Source: Pyrodictiaceae archaeon (lineage in GTDB: Archaea > Thermoproteota > Thermoprotei_A > Sulfolobales > Pyrodictiaceae). Taken from it: a stretch of DNA of 5,838 bases. The translations under genes and the position numbers were made by a program. Below are positions 1 to 5,465 of this stretch, piece by piece. The notes below the pieces were generated by a model. It was not told where the DNA came from. It saw only the letters and a list, made by a program, of their open reading frames with translations, and made no database searches. How positions within the stretch are numbered: position 1 is the stretch's first letter; the number at the start of each line of letters is the position of its first letter. Location: assembly GCA_027043685.1 (NCBI GenBank), contig JALUFI010000055.1:1-5838 (forward strand). The letters run 5' to 3'.

Positions 1-935
1 CGGGGGCCCTCAACCACCCTGCCCAGGGGCTCCGCCTCCACGCCCTCCCTCCTCAACGCCTCAAGGACGTCCTCGACGCAGCCCGGCCGGGCGGTGAACA
101 CTATCTCGTACTCCTGGCCCCCGTAGAGAGCCGCCTCGGGCCCAGCGTCCCCCAGGGCATGGAGGGCGTGGGGGGAGAGCCTCGGCGCGCGGTCAAGCAC
201 CAGGGCCGCGCCGGCTGCCTCGGCGAGGAGGCGCAGGCTCTCGGCGAGCCCATCGCTCACGTCCACGCTGCCGGTGAGACAGCCCTCCGGGAGACGCGTG
301 GCTGCGGCGGCGAAGCCCAGCCTAGCCAGGGGCCTCGTGTAGCCCCCGCGGCGCAGGGCCTCCACGGCCTCAGCGCGCTGCGGCTCTGGGAGCCTGTCCT
401 CGAGGAGGAGGCGGGCGAGCCACCCCAGCCCGTAGCGGCCAAGCGTGGTGGCGACCACGTCGCCGACGCGCGGCCTCCTGGCCAGGGGGCCCCAGGCCGG
501 CAGCGCCTCGCCCACGGCTGCAACGTCTACCCAGCCCCTGCCCCCTGGGGAGGCGTTGGTGTCTCCCCCGAGGAGCCAGGCGCCGTGGGCCTCGGCGGAG
601 TCGGCGGCGCCCCTGACGATGCCGAGGAGGGTCTCCAGGTCCTCGTCGGGGCCTAGTCCGAGGCTAATGACGAACCCTAGGGGCCTCGCCGCCTTCGCCG
701 CCAGGTCGCTGGCCGCCGCCGCTACCCAGGTCCAGCCGAGCTCGTAGCTGGTCATCCAGGGGGCCCAGCTGGCCTCGACGGCGCCGCCGTCTATCTTGAG
801 GAGGAGCCTCTCGTGGCCGGGGCCTAGGCAGGCGGCGTCGTCCCCCGGCTCCAGGACGGGGCACCGCCACCTTGCCGAGAGGATTCGCAGTACCCTGGCC
901 AGGGCCTCCCTCTCCCCGGCGTCGCGGAGCCTCAA
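1..935 (-). CDS. thiL: Thiamine-monophosphate kinase ThiL (3' end cut by window edge)
   Basis: This gene phosphorylates thiamine monophosphate to thiamine diphosphate with ATP, the last step of cofactor synthesis, in the cytosol. I translated 311 codons from a TTG at 935. ThiL (AIR synthase-like superfamily) motifs appear in order: GDDAA at residues 31-35, SDLAAKAARP at 76-85, GGDTN at 123-127, DVSDGL at 225-230 and GGQEYEIVF at 272-280. These are the nucleotide- and metal-binding acidic clusters of the family. ThiL proteins are usually about 310-330 residues, so only the last few codons should be missing. No ATG lies near the N-terminus. The TTG is chosen because the protein then opens with the family-like MRLRDAGEREALARVL. 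A run of five G lies about 12 nt upstream. It follows the phosphatase gene by 15 nt in the same frame, so it is probably the last gene seen of that operon and translationally coupled. Confidence 0.93.
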   Translation of the reverse strand, partial: MRLRDAGEREALARVLRILSARWRCPVLEPGDDAACLGPGHERLLLKIDGGAVEASWAPWMTSYELGWTWVAAAASDLAAKAARPLGFVISLGLGPDEDLETLLGIVRGAADSAEAHGAWLLGGDTNASPGGRGWVDVAAVGEALPAWGPLARRPRVGDVVATTLGRYGLGWLARLLLEDRLPEPQRAEAVEALRRGGYTRPLARLGFAAAATRLPEGCLTGSVDVSDGLAESLRLLAEAAGAALVLDRAPRLSPHALHALGDAGPEAALYGGQEYEIVFTARPGCVEDVLEALRREGVEAEPLGRVVEGP

Positions 936-950
936 GGAGCGGGGAGCCCC

Positions 951-1916
951 CTAGGGGAGCGTGTTGGAGGCTAGGGCGGCGTGGCCGTTGCTGCTTAGGG
1001 CCTCCCTCAGCCTCTCCCAGGCATCCGGCGTCGAGGCAACCACTACGCTGCCCACCTTGTCCACGGTGTCCAGCCTGGCCCCGGGGTTCTCGAGGGCGAC
1101 AGTGCTGCCCGCCTCCCTGGCTATCCACACAGCCGCCGCCACGTCCACGACGCGGAGCCTGCTCCTCACATCTATGAAGGCCTCTGCCCTGCCGAGCCCC
1201 GCCCAGGATACCTCGAGGCTCGCGCTGCCCAGGGCGCGGACGCTCCTCTTCCCGTTGGAGAGCCTCAGGTAGCGGTGCACGACCCGTGCCTGCTCCGGGG
1301 TCTCGACGTAGGCGAGGACTAGCCTGCTCCCCCTCCTGCTCCTCACCGCCCTGGCGCCGCCCTCGTAGGCCCCGCGGCCGCGGGCGAAGCTCAGTATGGG
1401 CCACTGGAAGACGGGCGCGACCGCGCCCGCGGCCACGTCTAGGAGGCGTGGGCTCCTGCCCCGCGGCAGCGGCGCCACAGCTATGCTGACTGCGTTCCAG
1501 GGGATGAGGCCAGCGTAGTTCTTGCTCCCGTCCAGGGGGTCGGCGACTACTATGTAGGGGTCGTCGCCGAGCCGGACGAGGCCGCTCTCCTCGCCCAGGA
1601 AGAGGCCCCGGAACCCCTCGGCGCGGAGCAGCTCCAGTATGTTCCTCTCGCTCTCAACGTCTATCCTCATGCCCTCGTCCTCGTCGTGGACGTGGTGCAC
1701 CGCTATGTCGAACAGCTCCTCGAGGCCGAAGCGGTCACGGAGATAAGCAGCAGCCTCCCCCGCAACCCTGACGCATAGGCGGCGCAGGTCCTCGAGCTCC
1801 CTGGGGCCGAGGTCCAGGACGGGCGCCTCCACCGGCAGGACTCCCAGGAGCAGAGACGGGGGGCCCGGTGCCGGGGGCTTATCCCCTTTATCCACAGCAG
1901 AAGCGGAGCCAGCCAT
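951..1916 (-). CDS. Inositol monophosphatase family phosphatase
   Basis: This is a metal-dependent sugar-phosphate phosphatase of the IMPase/FBPase superfamily (321 aa). Motif 1 is GEESG at residues 108-112, followed by the metal-binding DPLDGSKNY at 126-134. Motif 2 is around VVDVAAAVWIAREAG at 256-270, with Asp258. The stretch ALGSASLEVSWAGLGRAEAF at 228-247 is also typical. Archaeal members (about 250 aa) act on inositol-1-phosphate and often on fructose-1,6-bisphosphate. An inositol role in archaeal lipid heads or di-myo-inositol-phosphate solute is reasonable, but CysQ-like or other substrates cannot be excluded. The protein is longer than usual: about 35 poorly conserved Pro/Gly-rich residues precede the first helix and a short tail follows. 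The ATG at 1916 has GGGGAG just 2 nt upstream, which is close, so a shorter internal start is possible. It begins 12 nt after the DUF2797 gene and ends 15 nt before thiL. Confidence 0.9.
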   Translation of the reverse strand: MAGSASAVDKGDKPPAPGPPSLLLGVLPVEAPVLDLGPRELEDLRRLCVRVAGEAAAYLRDRFGLEELFDIAVHHVHDEDEGMRIDVESERNILELLRAEGFRGLFLGEESGLVRLGDDPYIVVADPLDGSKNYAGLIPWNAVSIAVAPLPRGRSPRLLDVAAGAVAPVFQWPILSFARGRGAYEGGARAVRSRRGSRLVLAYVETPEQARVVHRYLRLSNGKRSVRALGSASLEVSWAGLGRAEAFIDVRSRLRVVDVAAAVWIAREAGSTVALENPGARLDTVDKVGSVVVASTPDAWERLREALSSNGHAALASNTLP

Positions 1917-1928
1917 GTCTCCCCGGTG

Positions 1929-2957
1929 CTACCCGCCGGGCTCCACGTCTGCTGCGATGACGCGGTGGAGGAGCAGGTGCTTAGGCACCGCGAGCCTCTC
2001 CCCGGTGGCGGCGTCCTCCACGAGCATTACGCCGCCCCAGTAGTCGAGGACGCGGAGCCTCCTCCCCTCCAGCGCGGCCGGGTCGTCCACGCCGGGCGTG
2101 GAGAGGAGCCACTGGTAGCCCAGCAGCGGCTCCACGGAGTAGGCCTCGTAGCTCCCCCGGAGCCCCAGCCCGGCGAGGAGCGCTGCGAGCCTCCTCGCCC
2201 TCGCCTCGGCGCCCGTCCTCTCGGCGGTGGAGACGCTTAGCCGGAGCCTCTCCCGGAGCCTCGCCCCCGCTCCCTCGGTGGCGCCCCGGTGCCTGCCCAG
2301 CCGCTTCTCCAGGCCACGGGCCTCCACTAGGCTCCTCCTACGCGCCACAACCGCGGCCGAGACGTGGGGCTGCTCCGCGAGCCTCCACAGCACCCTCCAC
2401 GCCTGGGTGAGCCCGATCTTGAGCCGCTGCGCCCCGTAGTCCAGGGCGTAGACCACGTACTCCCTGGGCCCGAGCAGCCGGTCGGCCTCCCTGCAGGCCG
2501 CGTCCACTCCCTGGGCGCAGCGCTCGTAGAGCGCCTTCCCGCTCCGGGAGTGGAGGCTGCAGTACCCGTCCCGGGTCGTGGCTAGCCTGGTGCAGTACCA
2601 GTGCTCCCAGGGCCTCCCCTCGGGGCCCTCATGGTACCTGCAGAGCGTCGCCCCGAGTACCTTCTTCACGGCGAGCACGGGGCTCCATGCAACGGCTACT
2701 CTCTGCTCCGGGGGCCTCTGCACCAGGAGCCCGACCCTGGAGACGCGGAGCACCCGTAGCCGGACCGAGACAGAGGCTCCGGCGCCGCCGAGCCACCTCT
2801 CCAGCCCGGCCCCCTGGGACCCCGACTCAGCCGCAGCGGCCTCAACGGGCTCGAAGACGACAGCCCTCACGGCCAGGTTGCCCGGCACTGCGGCGCCCCG
2901 CTGCCCGGTGCCCCGTGGCTGTGCTGCTACTATACCTGCGGCCTGGATTTGAGGCAT
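1929..2957 (-). CDS. DUF2797-like zinc-site protein with possible GIY-YIG-like core
   Basis: The 342-aa protein resembles the uncharacterised DUF2797 family; I recognise it by layout, not by a search. An N-terminal beta-rich part (about 30-100) is followed by a Cys/His cluster likely to bind zinc: C106, C122, C133 and H136 in CSLH, with C147 and C155 nearby. Next comes YVVYALDYGAQRLKIGLTQ at 167-185, then Arg188, Arg192 and Glu217. This spacing of two tyrosines, KIGxT, Arg and a distal Glu recalls the GIY-YIG/T5orf172 nuclease core. A small C-terminal beta domain (about 297-340) with VPKHLLLHRV matches the family's usual ending. Function is not established; nucleic-acid binding or cleavage is inference. 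The first 25 residues look unconserved. The ATG at 2957 is supported by a TATA box about 33 nt upstream, predicting a nearly leaderless transcript. It is the first gene of the operon with the phosphatase and thiL. Confidence 0.8.
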   Translation of the reverse strand: MPQIQAAGIVAAQPRGTGQRGAAVPGNLAVRAVVFEPVEAAAAESGSQGAGLERWLGGAGASVSVRLRVLRVSRVGLLVQRPPEQRVAVAWSPVLAVKKVLGATLCRYHEGPEGRPWEHWYCTRLATTRDGYCSLHSRSGKALYERCAQGVDAACREADRLLGPREYVVYALDYGAQRLKIGLTQAWRVLWRLAEQPHVSAAVVARRRSLVEARGLEKRLGRHRGATEGAGARLRERLRLSVSTAERTGAEARARRLAALLAGLGLRGSYEAYSVEPLLGYQWLLSTPGVDDPAALEGRRLRVLDYWGGVMLVEDAATGERLAVPKHLLLHRVIAADVEPGG

Positions 2958-2985
2958 GGAACCGGGGTTTGGCCAGCCGGTCCGC

Positions 2986-2996
2986 TTATATAAATA
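2986..2996 (-). promoter_or_regulatory. TATA box of the DUF2797-phosphatase-thiL operon
   Basis: On the minus strand this reads TATTTATATAA, an archaeal TATA box, preceded by A-rich sequence (GATAAACA) that could serve as the TFB recognition element. Its centre near 2990 places transcription start near 2964 by the usual 25-27 nt rule, about 7 nt before the ATG at 2957. It is one of very few AT-rich patches in the window. The start site is predicted, not observed. Confidence 0.7.
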
Positions 2997-3003
2997 TGTT
3001 TAT
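2986..3003 (+). promoter_or_regulatory. Probable plus-strand promoter overlapping the minus-strand TATA box
   Basis: The plus strand reads TTATATAAATATGTTTAT. Positions 2990-3003 (ATAAATATGTTTAT) are a near-perfect palindrome, 12 of 14 positions matching, so a TATA-like element faces both ways. From the plus-oriented TATATAA the start site would fall near 3017, leaving a leader of about 59 nt before the ATG at 3076. No better plus-strand TATA box lies between here and the gene. A TFB element upstream is poor in this direction, so the plus promoter may be the weaker one. Confidence 0.5.
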
Positions 3004-3055
3004 CCGAACACTCCGCTAAGGGTAGCGTTATCAGCAGCCACGGAGCCCCGATAAG

Positions 3056-3067
3056 CCCTACGTAGGG
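3056..3067. promoter_or_regulatory. Perfect 12-bp palindrome CCCTACGTAGGG at the ribosome binding site
   Basis: CCCTACGTAGGG equals its own reverse complement. Its right arm runs into AGGGGGA (3064-3070), the probable Shine-Dalgarno sequence of the gene at 3076 with about 6 nt spacing. It could be an operator for a dimeric regulator or an RNA fold that masks the ribosome binding site. Just upstream, TTATC (3029-3033) and GATAA (3050-3054) can pair, and GTAG/CTAC extends this. Its role is inference; the palindrome itself is direct. Confidence 0.4.
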
Positions 3068-3075
3068 GGATAGTG

Positions 3076-3420
3076 ATGCAGGTCTACTACGAGGCGCCAA
3101 GCCTACAAAGACACACAGCCAACGGCACAGTGCTCGAGCGGATAACAGCGGTCGTAGAGGCAGCCCTAGGCTACGCACCCCTACACGTCAAGGACCTCAT
3201 CCGGGCATACCTCGGCCTCGCAGCGAAGACCTACGAGATACTCATCTTCCTCCGCAGGAGCCCCGAGACGCCGAAGCCCCAGCTCATGAGGCTCCGCTGC
3301 CTAGAGCCCCGGGGAGACACCAGCCGCGCCGAGCGCCTAGGCCTCCTCATAAACATCGGCAGCCACCGCTGCGTCGTCTACCCCGGTGAGGACCTGGCAG
3401 CAGCGGCATGCAACAAGTAG
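3076..3420 (+). CDS. Unrecognised 114-aa protein
   Basis: I do not recognise this protein. Coding is supported by an uninterrupted frame with strong third-position preference (many C and A endings such as CTA, ATA and ACA), a purine-rich AGGGGGA about 6 nt before the ATG and a promoter upstream. A GTG at 3073 directly before the ATG is an alternative start. The sequence looks soluble and globular: a likely helix at about 18-31 (LERITAVVEAALGY), another at 37-60 (HVKDLIRAYLGLAAKTYEIL), a basic Pro-containing linker at 60-75, and a beta-like end LGLLINIGSHRCVVYPGEDL at 88-107. No membrane segment, signal peptide or catalytic motif is seen. It overlaps the following gene by 13 nt in another frame, so the two are probably co-translated. 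It is transcribed divergently from the DUF2797 operon. Confidence 0.75.
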   Translation: MQVYYEAPSLQRHTANGTVLERITAVVEAALGYAPLHVKDLIRAYLGLAAKTYEILIFLRRSPETPKPQLMRLRCLEPRGDTSRAERLGLLINIGSHRCVVYPGEDLAAAACNK

Positions 3421-3902
3421 CCGCCAGCCGCGAAGGACAAGCTACAAGCTCGTCCCAGGCAGCCGGGGCGCAGCCCCCCGGGCTACGCGCCTTGGGGCCC
3501 ACCAGCGCCGTTTGCCCCTGCCGGGGGCTCAGCGACCCCCTGGAGCAGGCCCGGTGCCTTGCACCGCCCCCAGGGGACTACGAGGTCGTTTTACCCGCGG
3601 CTGCCCCCGGGGTTAGGCTCGTCCTCAACTCGGAGGGCTACAGGCTGCGCAGCACCGCCGCCGACGAGTGGCTCCCCTTCCTCACGAGCGTCGAGAGGCC
3701 TGCCTCGCGGGCCGCGGTGGAGCAGGCTCTCCGCGTAAACGGCGTCAGCCCCGAGAAGCTCCTCTGCATGGCAGTGGAGGCGCTGTGGGAGGCGGCCAGG
3801 GCTGGGAGCATGGAGGCGGCCGAGAAGCTGAGGGGCTGCAGGGACCTGGTGGGGAAAATACTCCGGGGCTGCGGCGCCGGCGGAGAAGCGGCGGAGGGCT
3901 AG
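3408..3902 (+). CDS. Unrecognised 164-aa protein with variable N-terminus
   Basis: I do not recognise this protein. It starts at an ATG inside the end of the previous gene (ATGCAACAAGTAG); no good ribosome binding site precedes it, so expression likely depends on coupling. The first 55 residues are Ala/Pro/Ser-rich with C36, C38 and C50 and may be disordered. A TTG at 3492 is an alternative start. From about residue 56 it looks folded: a beta stretch GDYEVVLPAAAPGVRLVLNS at 56-75, then WLPFLTSV, a probable helix 99-110, and helices at 114-132 and 134-153 (EKLLCMAVEALWEAARAGSM and following). That helical hairpin resembles a generic alpha repeat but is too short to assign. The tail is Gly/Ala/Glu-rich. 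Its TAG at 3900-3902 overlaps the stop of the convergent cdvA gene. Confidence 0.7.
   Translation: MQQVAASREGQATSSSQAAGAQPPGLRALGPTSAVCPCRGLSDPLEQARCLAPPPGDYEVVLPAAAPGVRLVLNSEGYRLRSTAADEWLPFLTSVERPASRAAVEQALRVNGVSPEKLLCMAVEALWEAARAGSMEAAEKLRGCRDLVGKILRGCGAGGEAAEG
3899..3902. other. Shared CTAG: overlapping stops of two convergent genes
   Basis: CTAG is palindromic. TAG at 3900-3902 ends the plus-strand gene and its reverse complement at 3901-3899 ends cdvA. There is no intergenic space, so termination must occur inside the opposite gene and the 3' ends of both mRNAs are antisense to each other. Confidence 0.9.
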
Positions 3903-4657
3903 CCCTCTATGAGCTTCACCGGTATCGGCTGTATGCCCTCAACGCTGGGCGCCGAGGGGGCCTTCTCCTCGGAGACCGCCGCGGGGGCGGCGGGCTGCTT
4001 GGCAACCGGCTTCTCCTCGTGCCTGGGCTTCTCGGCGGGGGCTATCGTGCCGGCCTCGAGCGCCTCGAGCTTGTTCCTGGTGTTCTTTAGGTCCTCGAGC
4101 TCCTGTGTGTTGCTCTCCTTCGCTGCGCGGAGCCTCTCTATGGCCGCCTTGTAGGCGCGCTCGCTGAGCTCGCCGGACATGTAGGAGACCTTGAGGTTTG
4201 CTATGGCCCTGTCGAGCTTGAGGTTGTTGTCCTCTATCTCGTGTATCCTGGTCGTCATCATCGACTTGAGCTTCTTCGCCTCCTCCTTGAGCCTCTCGAT
4301 GTTCTTGTCAAGCCTCTTCTTCATCTCGTGGTAGACCGTGCTGGGTATCTCGTTCCTGCTGTACATCTCCTCGAGGCTCTTCATCCTCTTGAGGGCGCGG
4401 CGGTAGCTGGCGAGAACCTTGTGGGCCTTGACCCTCCACTGGGGCCAGGCGATGAGCCTCCCACCCTCTATGTGTATCGCGTCGGCCTCTATGAAGAAGA
4501 CCTCCCTGTGGTCATCCTCCACCGCGACGCTTAGCACAGTGCCGTCCACGTCGCTGTCTATGGAGACCAGCTGCCCGACCACGCGGCCGTAGGGGTCGTA
4601 GACGGTCTCGCCTATGAACTCCTGCAGCTCGTCAACCGTGAGCACGTGCGCGGGCAT
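3899..4657 (-). CDS. cdvA: CdvA, crenarchaeal cell division scaffold
   Basis: CdvA binds the membrane at mid-cell, polymerises and recruits the ESCRT-III homologue CdvB for division. The protein has the full CdvA plan, here 252 aa from ATG 4657. An N-terminal PRC-barrel-like domain (about 5-75) includes FIGETVYDPYGRVVGQLV. A long charged coiled coil (about 78-205) includes YSRNEIP and VSYMSGELSERAYK, close to the Sulfolobus protein as I recall it. An Ala/Pro/Glu-rich linker follows, and the end IQPIPVKLIEG corresponds to the ESCRT-III-binding tail that contacts the CdvB winged helix. The GTG at 4669 would add four residues (MPGS); the ATG is preferred because GGTG lies about 11 nt before it and because Sulfolobus CdvA has a short N-terminus. 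It has its own TATA box. No cdvB or cdvC follows: the downstream neighbour is a convergent, unrelated gene. Confidence 0.93.
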   Translation of the reverse strand: MPAHVLTVDELQEFIGETVYDPYGRVVGQLVSIDSDVDGTVLSVAVEDDHREVFFIEADAIHIEGGRLIAWPQWRVKAHKVLASYRRALKRMKSLEEMYSRNEIPSTVYHEMKKRLDKNIERLKEEAKKLKSMMTTRIHEIEDNNLKLDRAIANLKVSYMSGELSERAYKAAIERLRAAKESNTQELEDLKNTRNKLEALEAGTIAPAEKPRHEEKPVAKQPAAPAAVSEEKAPSAPSVEGIQPIPVKLIEG

Positions 4658-4706
4658 AGAGCCTGGCACCGGTGGGTAGGCTTCAGTAGAGGCGGCAGCG
4701 GCCCGG

Positions 4707-4713
4707 TATATAA
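4707..4713 (-). promoter_or_regulatory. TATA box of cdvA
   Basis: The minus strand reads CCTTATATACC, a clear TATA box in otherwise GC-rich sequence. Its centre near 4710 predicts transcription start near 4684, giving a leader of about 26 nt to the ATG at 4657 or 15 nt to the GTG at 4669. It lies 12-18 nt past the stop of the upstream same-strand gene, so cdvA can be transcribed alone even though the upstream gene points the same way. Readthrough from that gene remains possible. Confidence 0.65.
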
Positions 4714-4724
4714 GGCGCCGGGGG

Positions 4725-5060
4725 CTAGAGGCTCTGCGTCGCCCTCCACCTCTCCATGTCGTCCCTCAGCTCCTCGTAGAGCTTCCTGAACGCCTCCATG
4801 TCCTGGATGCTGTGGCCCAGGTAGGTTACGGGGCTCACCCATCCCGGCTGCTCTACAAGGATGACCACGAGTGCCTTCCTCCCCGTCTCGGGCTCGTATA
4901 GCTCGACCTGGTACAGGCCCTCGTGTATGCTGTACACCTTGACGTCCGCGTGTGCGCCAACCACCCTCTTCACCTCCTCCACGCTCACGTTCTTGATGCT
5001 GGATGCTATCCACATTCCCAGCTCAGCCGCCTTCGCCTCTGCATCCCTCACAGTGACCAC
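4725..5060 (-). CDS. Unrecognised 111-aa protein upstream of cdvA
   Basis: I do not recognise this protein. It looks like a small cytosolic alpha-beta protein: an N-terminal helix at about 5-23 (RDAEAKAAELGMWIASSIK), a second short helix at 26-34 (SVEEVKRVV), three beta-like stretches at 39-44 (DVKVYS), 48-56 (GLYQVELYE) and 62-70 (KALVVILVE), then an acidic, amphipathic helix at 85-106 (IQDMEAFRKLYEELRDDMER) that could be a short coiled coil. No catalytic motif or membrane segment is seen. The start is a GTG at 5060 with GGGGTG about 13 nt upstream; another GTG at 5051 would drop three residues. It follows the gene at 5465 by 24 nt and is probably co-transcribed with it. It ends just before the cdvA TATA box, so a link to division is possible by position only. 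Confidence 0.78.
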   Translation of the reverse strand: MVTVRDAEAKAAELGMWIASSIKNVSVEEVKRVVGAHADVKVYSIHEGLYQVELYEPETGRKALVVILVEQPGWVSPVTYLGHSIQDMEAFRKLYEELRDDMERWRATQSL

Positions 5061-5084
5061 GCGGCCAGCACCCCGCTCTAGGCG

Positions 5085-5465
5085 CTAGGCGCTCCGGAAG
5101 ACGCGGTGGGAGAGAATAGCCTCTATGAAGCCCAGGTCCAGGCCCCTGGTGTGGGCAGCGAGCCACTGCATGATGAGCGGCACCGCCTCTGCGCCGCAGC
5201 CGGGGTCGTCGAACGCGTCCATCCCTCCCTCCATGTAGAATCCCCCGCCGCCTGGCGCGACGAGGGCGTAGTAGGCCCTGCTCCAGTCATCCTCGTAGCC
5301 CATCGAGAGGCTCCCGGGCCTCACGCCGCCCAGCTTCTCCGGCTTAGCCAGGGGATGGGAGAGCGGGTCAAGCGGCGCGGGGCAGAGCACTATCACGAGG
5401 CCGCCCGGGCAGTGACTCAGCTCAACGACTCTGCAGGCCTCCCCTGCTTCAGCGGCCCCCTCCAC
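5085..5465 (-). CDS. Unrecognised 126-aa protein, first of the minus-strand pair
   Basis: I do not recognise this protein. The frame opens at a GTG (5465); an in-frame TGA lies about 40 nt further upstream and no other usual start falls between. A run of five G about 9 nt before the GTG could be the ribosome binding site. Visible features are an N-terminal strand LVIVLCPAP (23-31), a segment GYEDDWSRAYYALVAPGGGGFYMEGGMDAF (56-85, rich in Tyr, Gly and acidic residues) and a C-terminal helical part from about 91 to 122 (AVPLIMQWLAAH and LGFIEAILSH). Cysteines are C11, C19, C28 and C90. Overall it looks like a small soluble domain; no catalytic motif is assigned. It is followed after 24 nt by the 111-aa gene and is divergent from the hydrolase gene on its other side. 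Confidence 0.72.
   Translation of the reverse strand: MEGAAEAGEACRVVELSHCPGGLVIVLCPAPLDPLSHPLAKPEKLGGVRPGSLSMGYEDDWSRAYYALVAPGGGGFYMEGGMDAFDDPGCGAEAVPLIMQWLAAHTRGLDLGFIEAILSHRVFRSA

Noticed and set aside
159..747. Plus-strand open frames of 165 and 100 codons over thiL
   Set aside because: The minus-strand frame shows every ThiL motif; these plus-strand frames have compositional bias only.
664..1404. A 246-codon open frame on the minus strand across the thiL and phosphatase genes
   Set aside because: It is Arg/Gly/Pro-rich without family motifs and lies in a shifted frame over two genes whose own frames carry clear catalytic motifs. Such long alternative frames are expected in GC-rich DNA.
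1926..2952. Several plus-strand open frames opposite the DUF2797 gene
   Set aside because: They lack motifs and ribosome binding sites, and the opposite strand has a recognisable zinc site and promoter.
3076..3902. Toxin-antitoxin pair
   Set aside because: Overlap and small size fit the idea, but no toxin or antitoxin motif is visible in either protein.
3386..4090. Plus-strand frames overlapping the 164-aa gene and cdvA
   Set aside because: They are low-complexity Arg/Gly/Pro-rich translations; 3408-3902 and cdvA have better codon pattern or firm homology.
4685..4724. GGCGCC-centred inverted repeat after the 111-aa gene as a terminator
   Set aside because: The stem is short, overlaps the cdvA TATA box and has no T-run; not supportable as a terminator.
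5074..5095. Tandem AGGCGCT repeat between the two small minus-strand genes
   Set aside because: Only two short copies in GC-rich DNA spanning a stop codon; likely chance.
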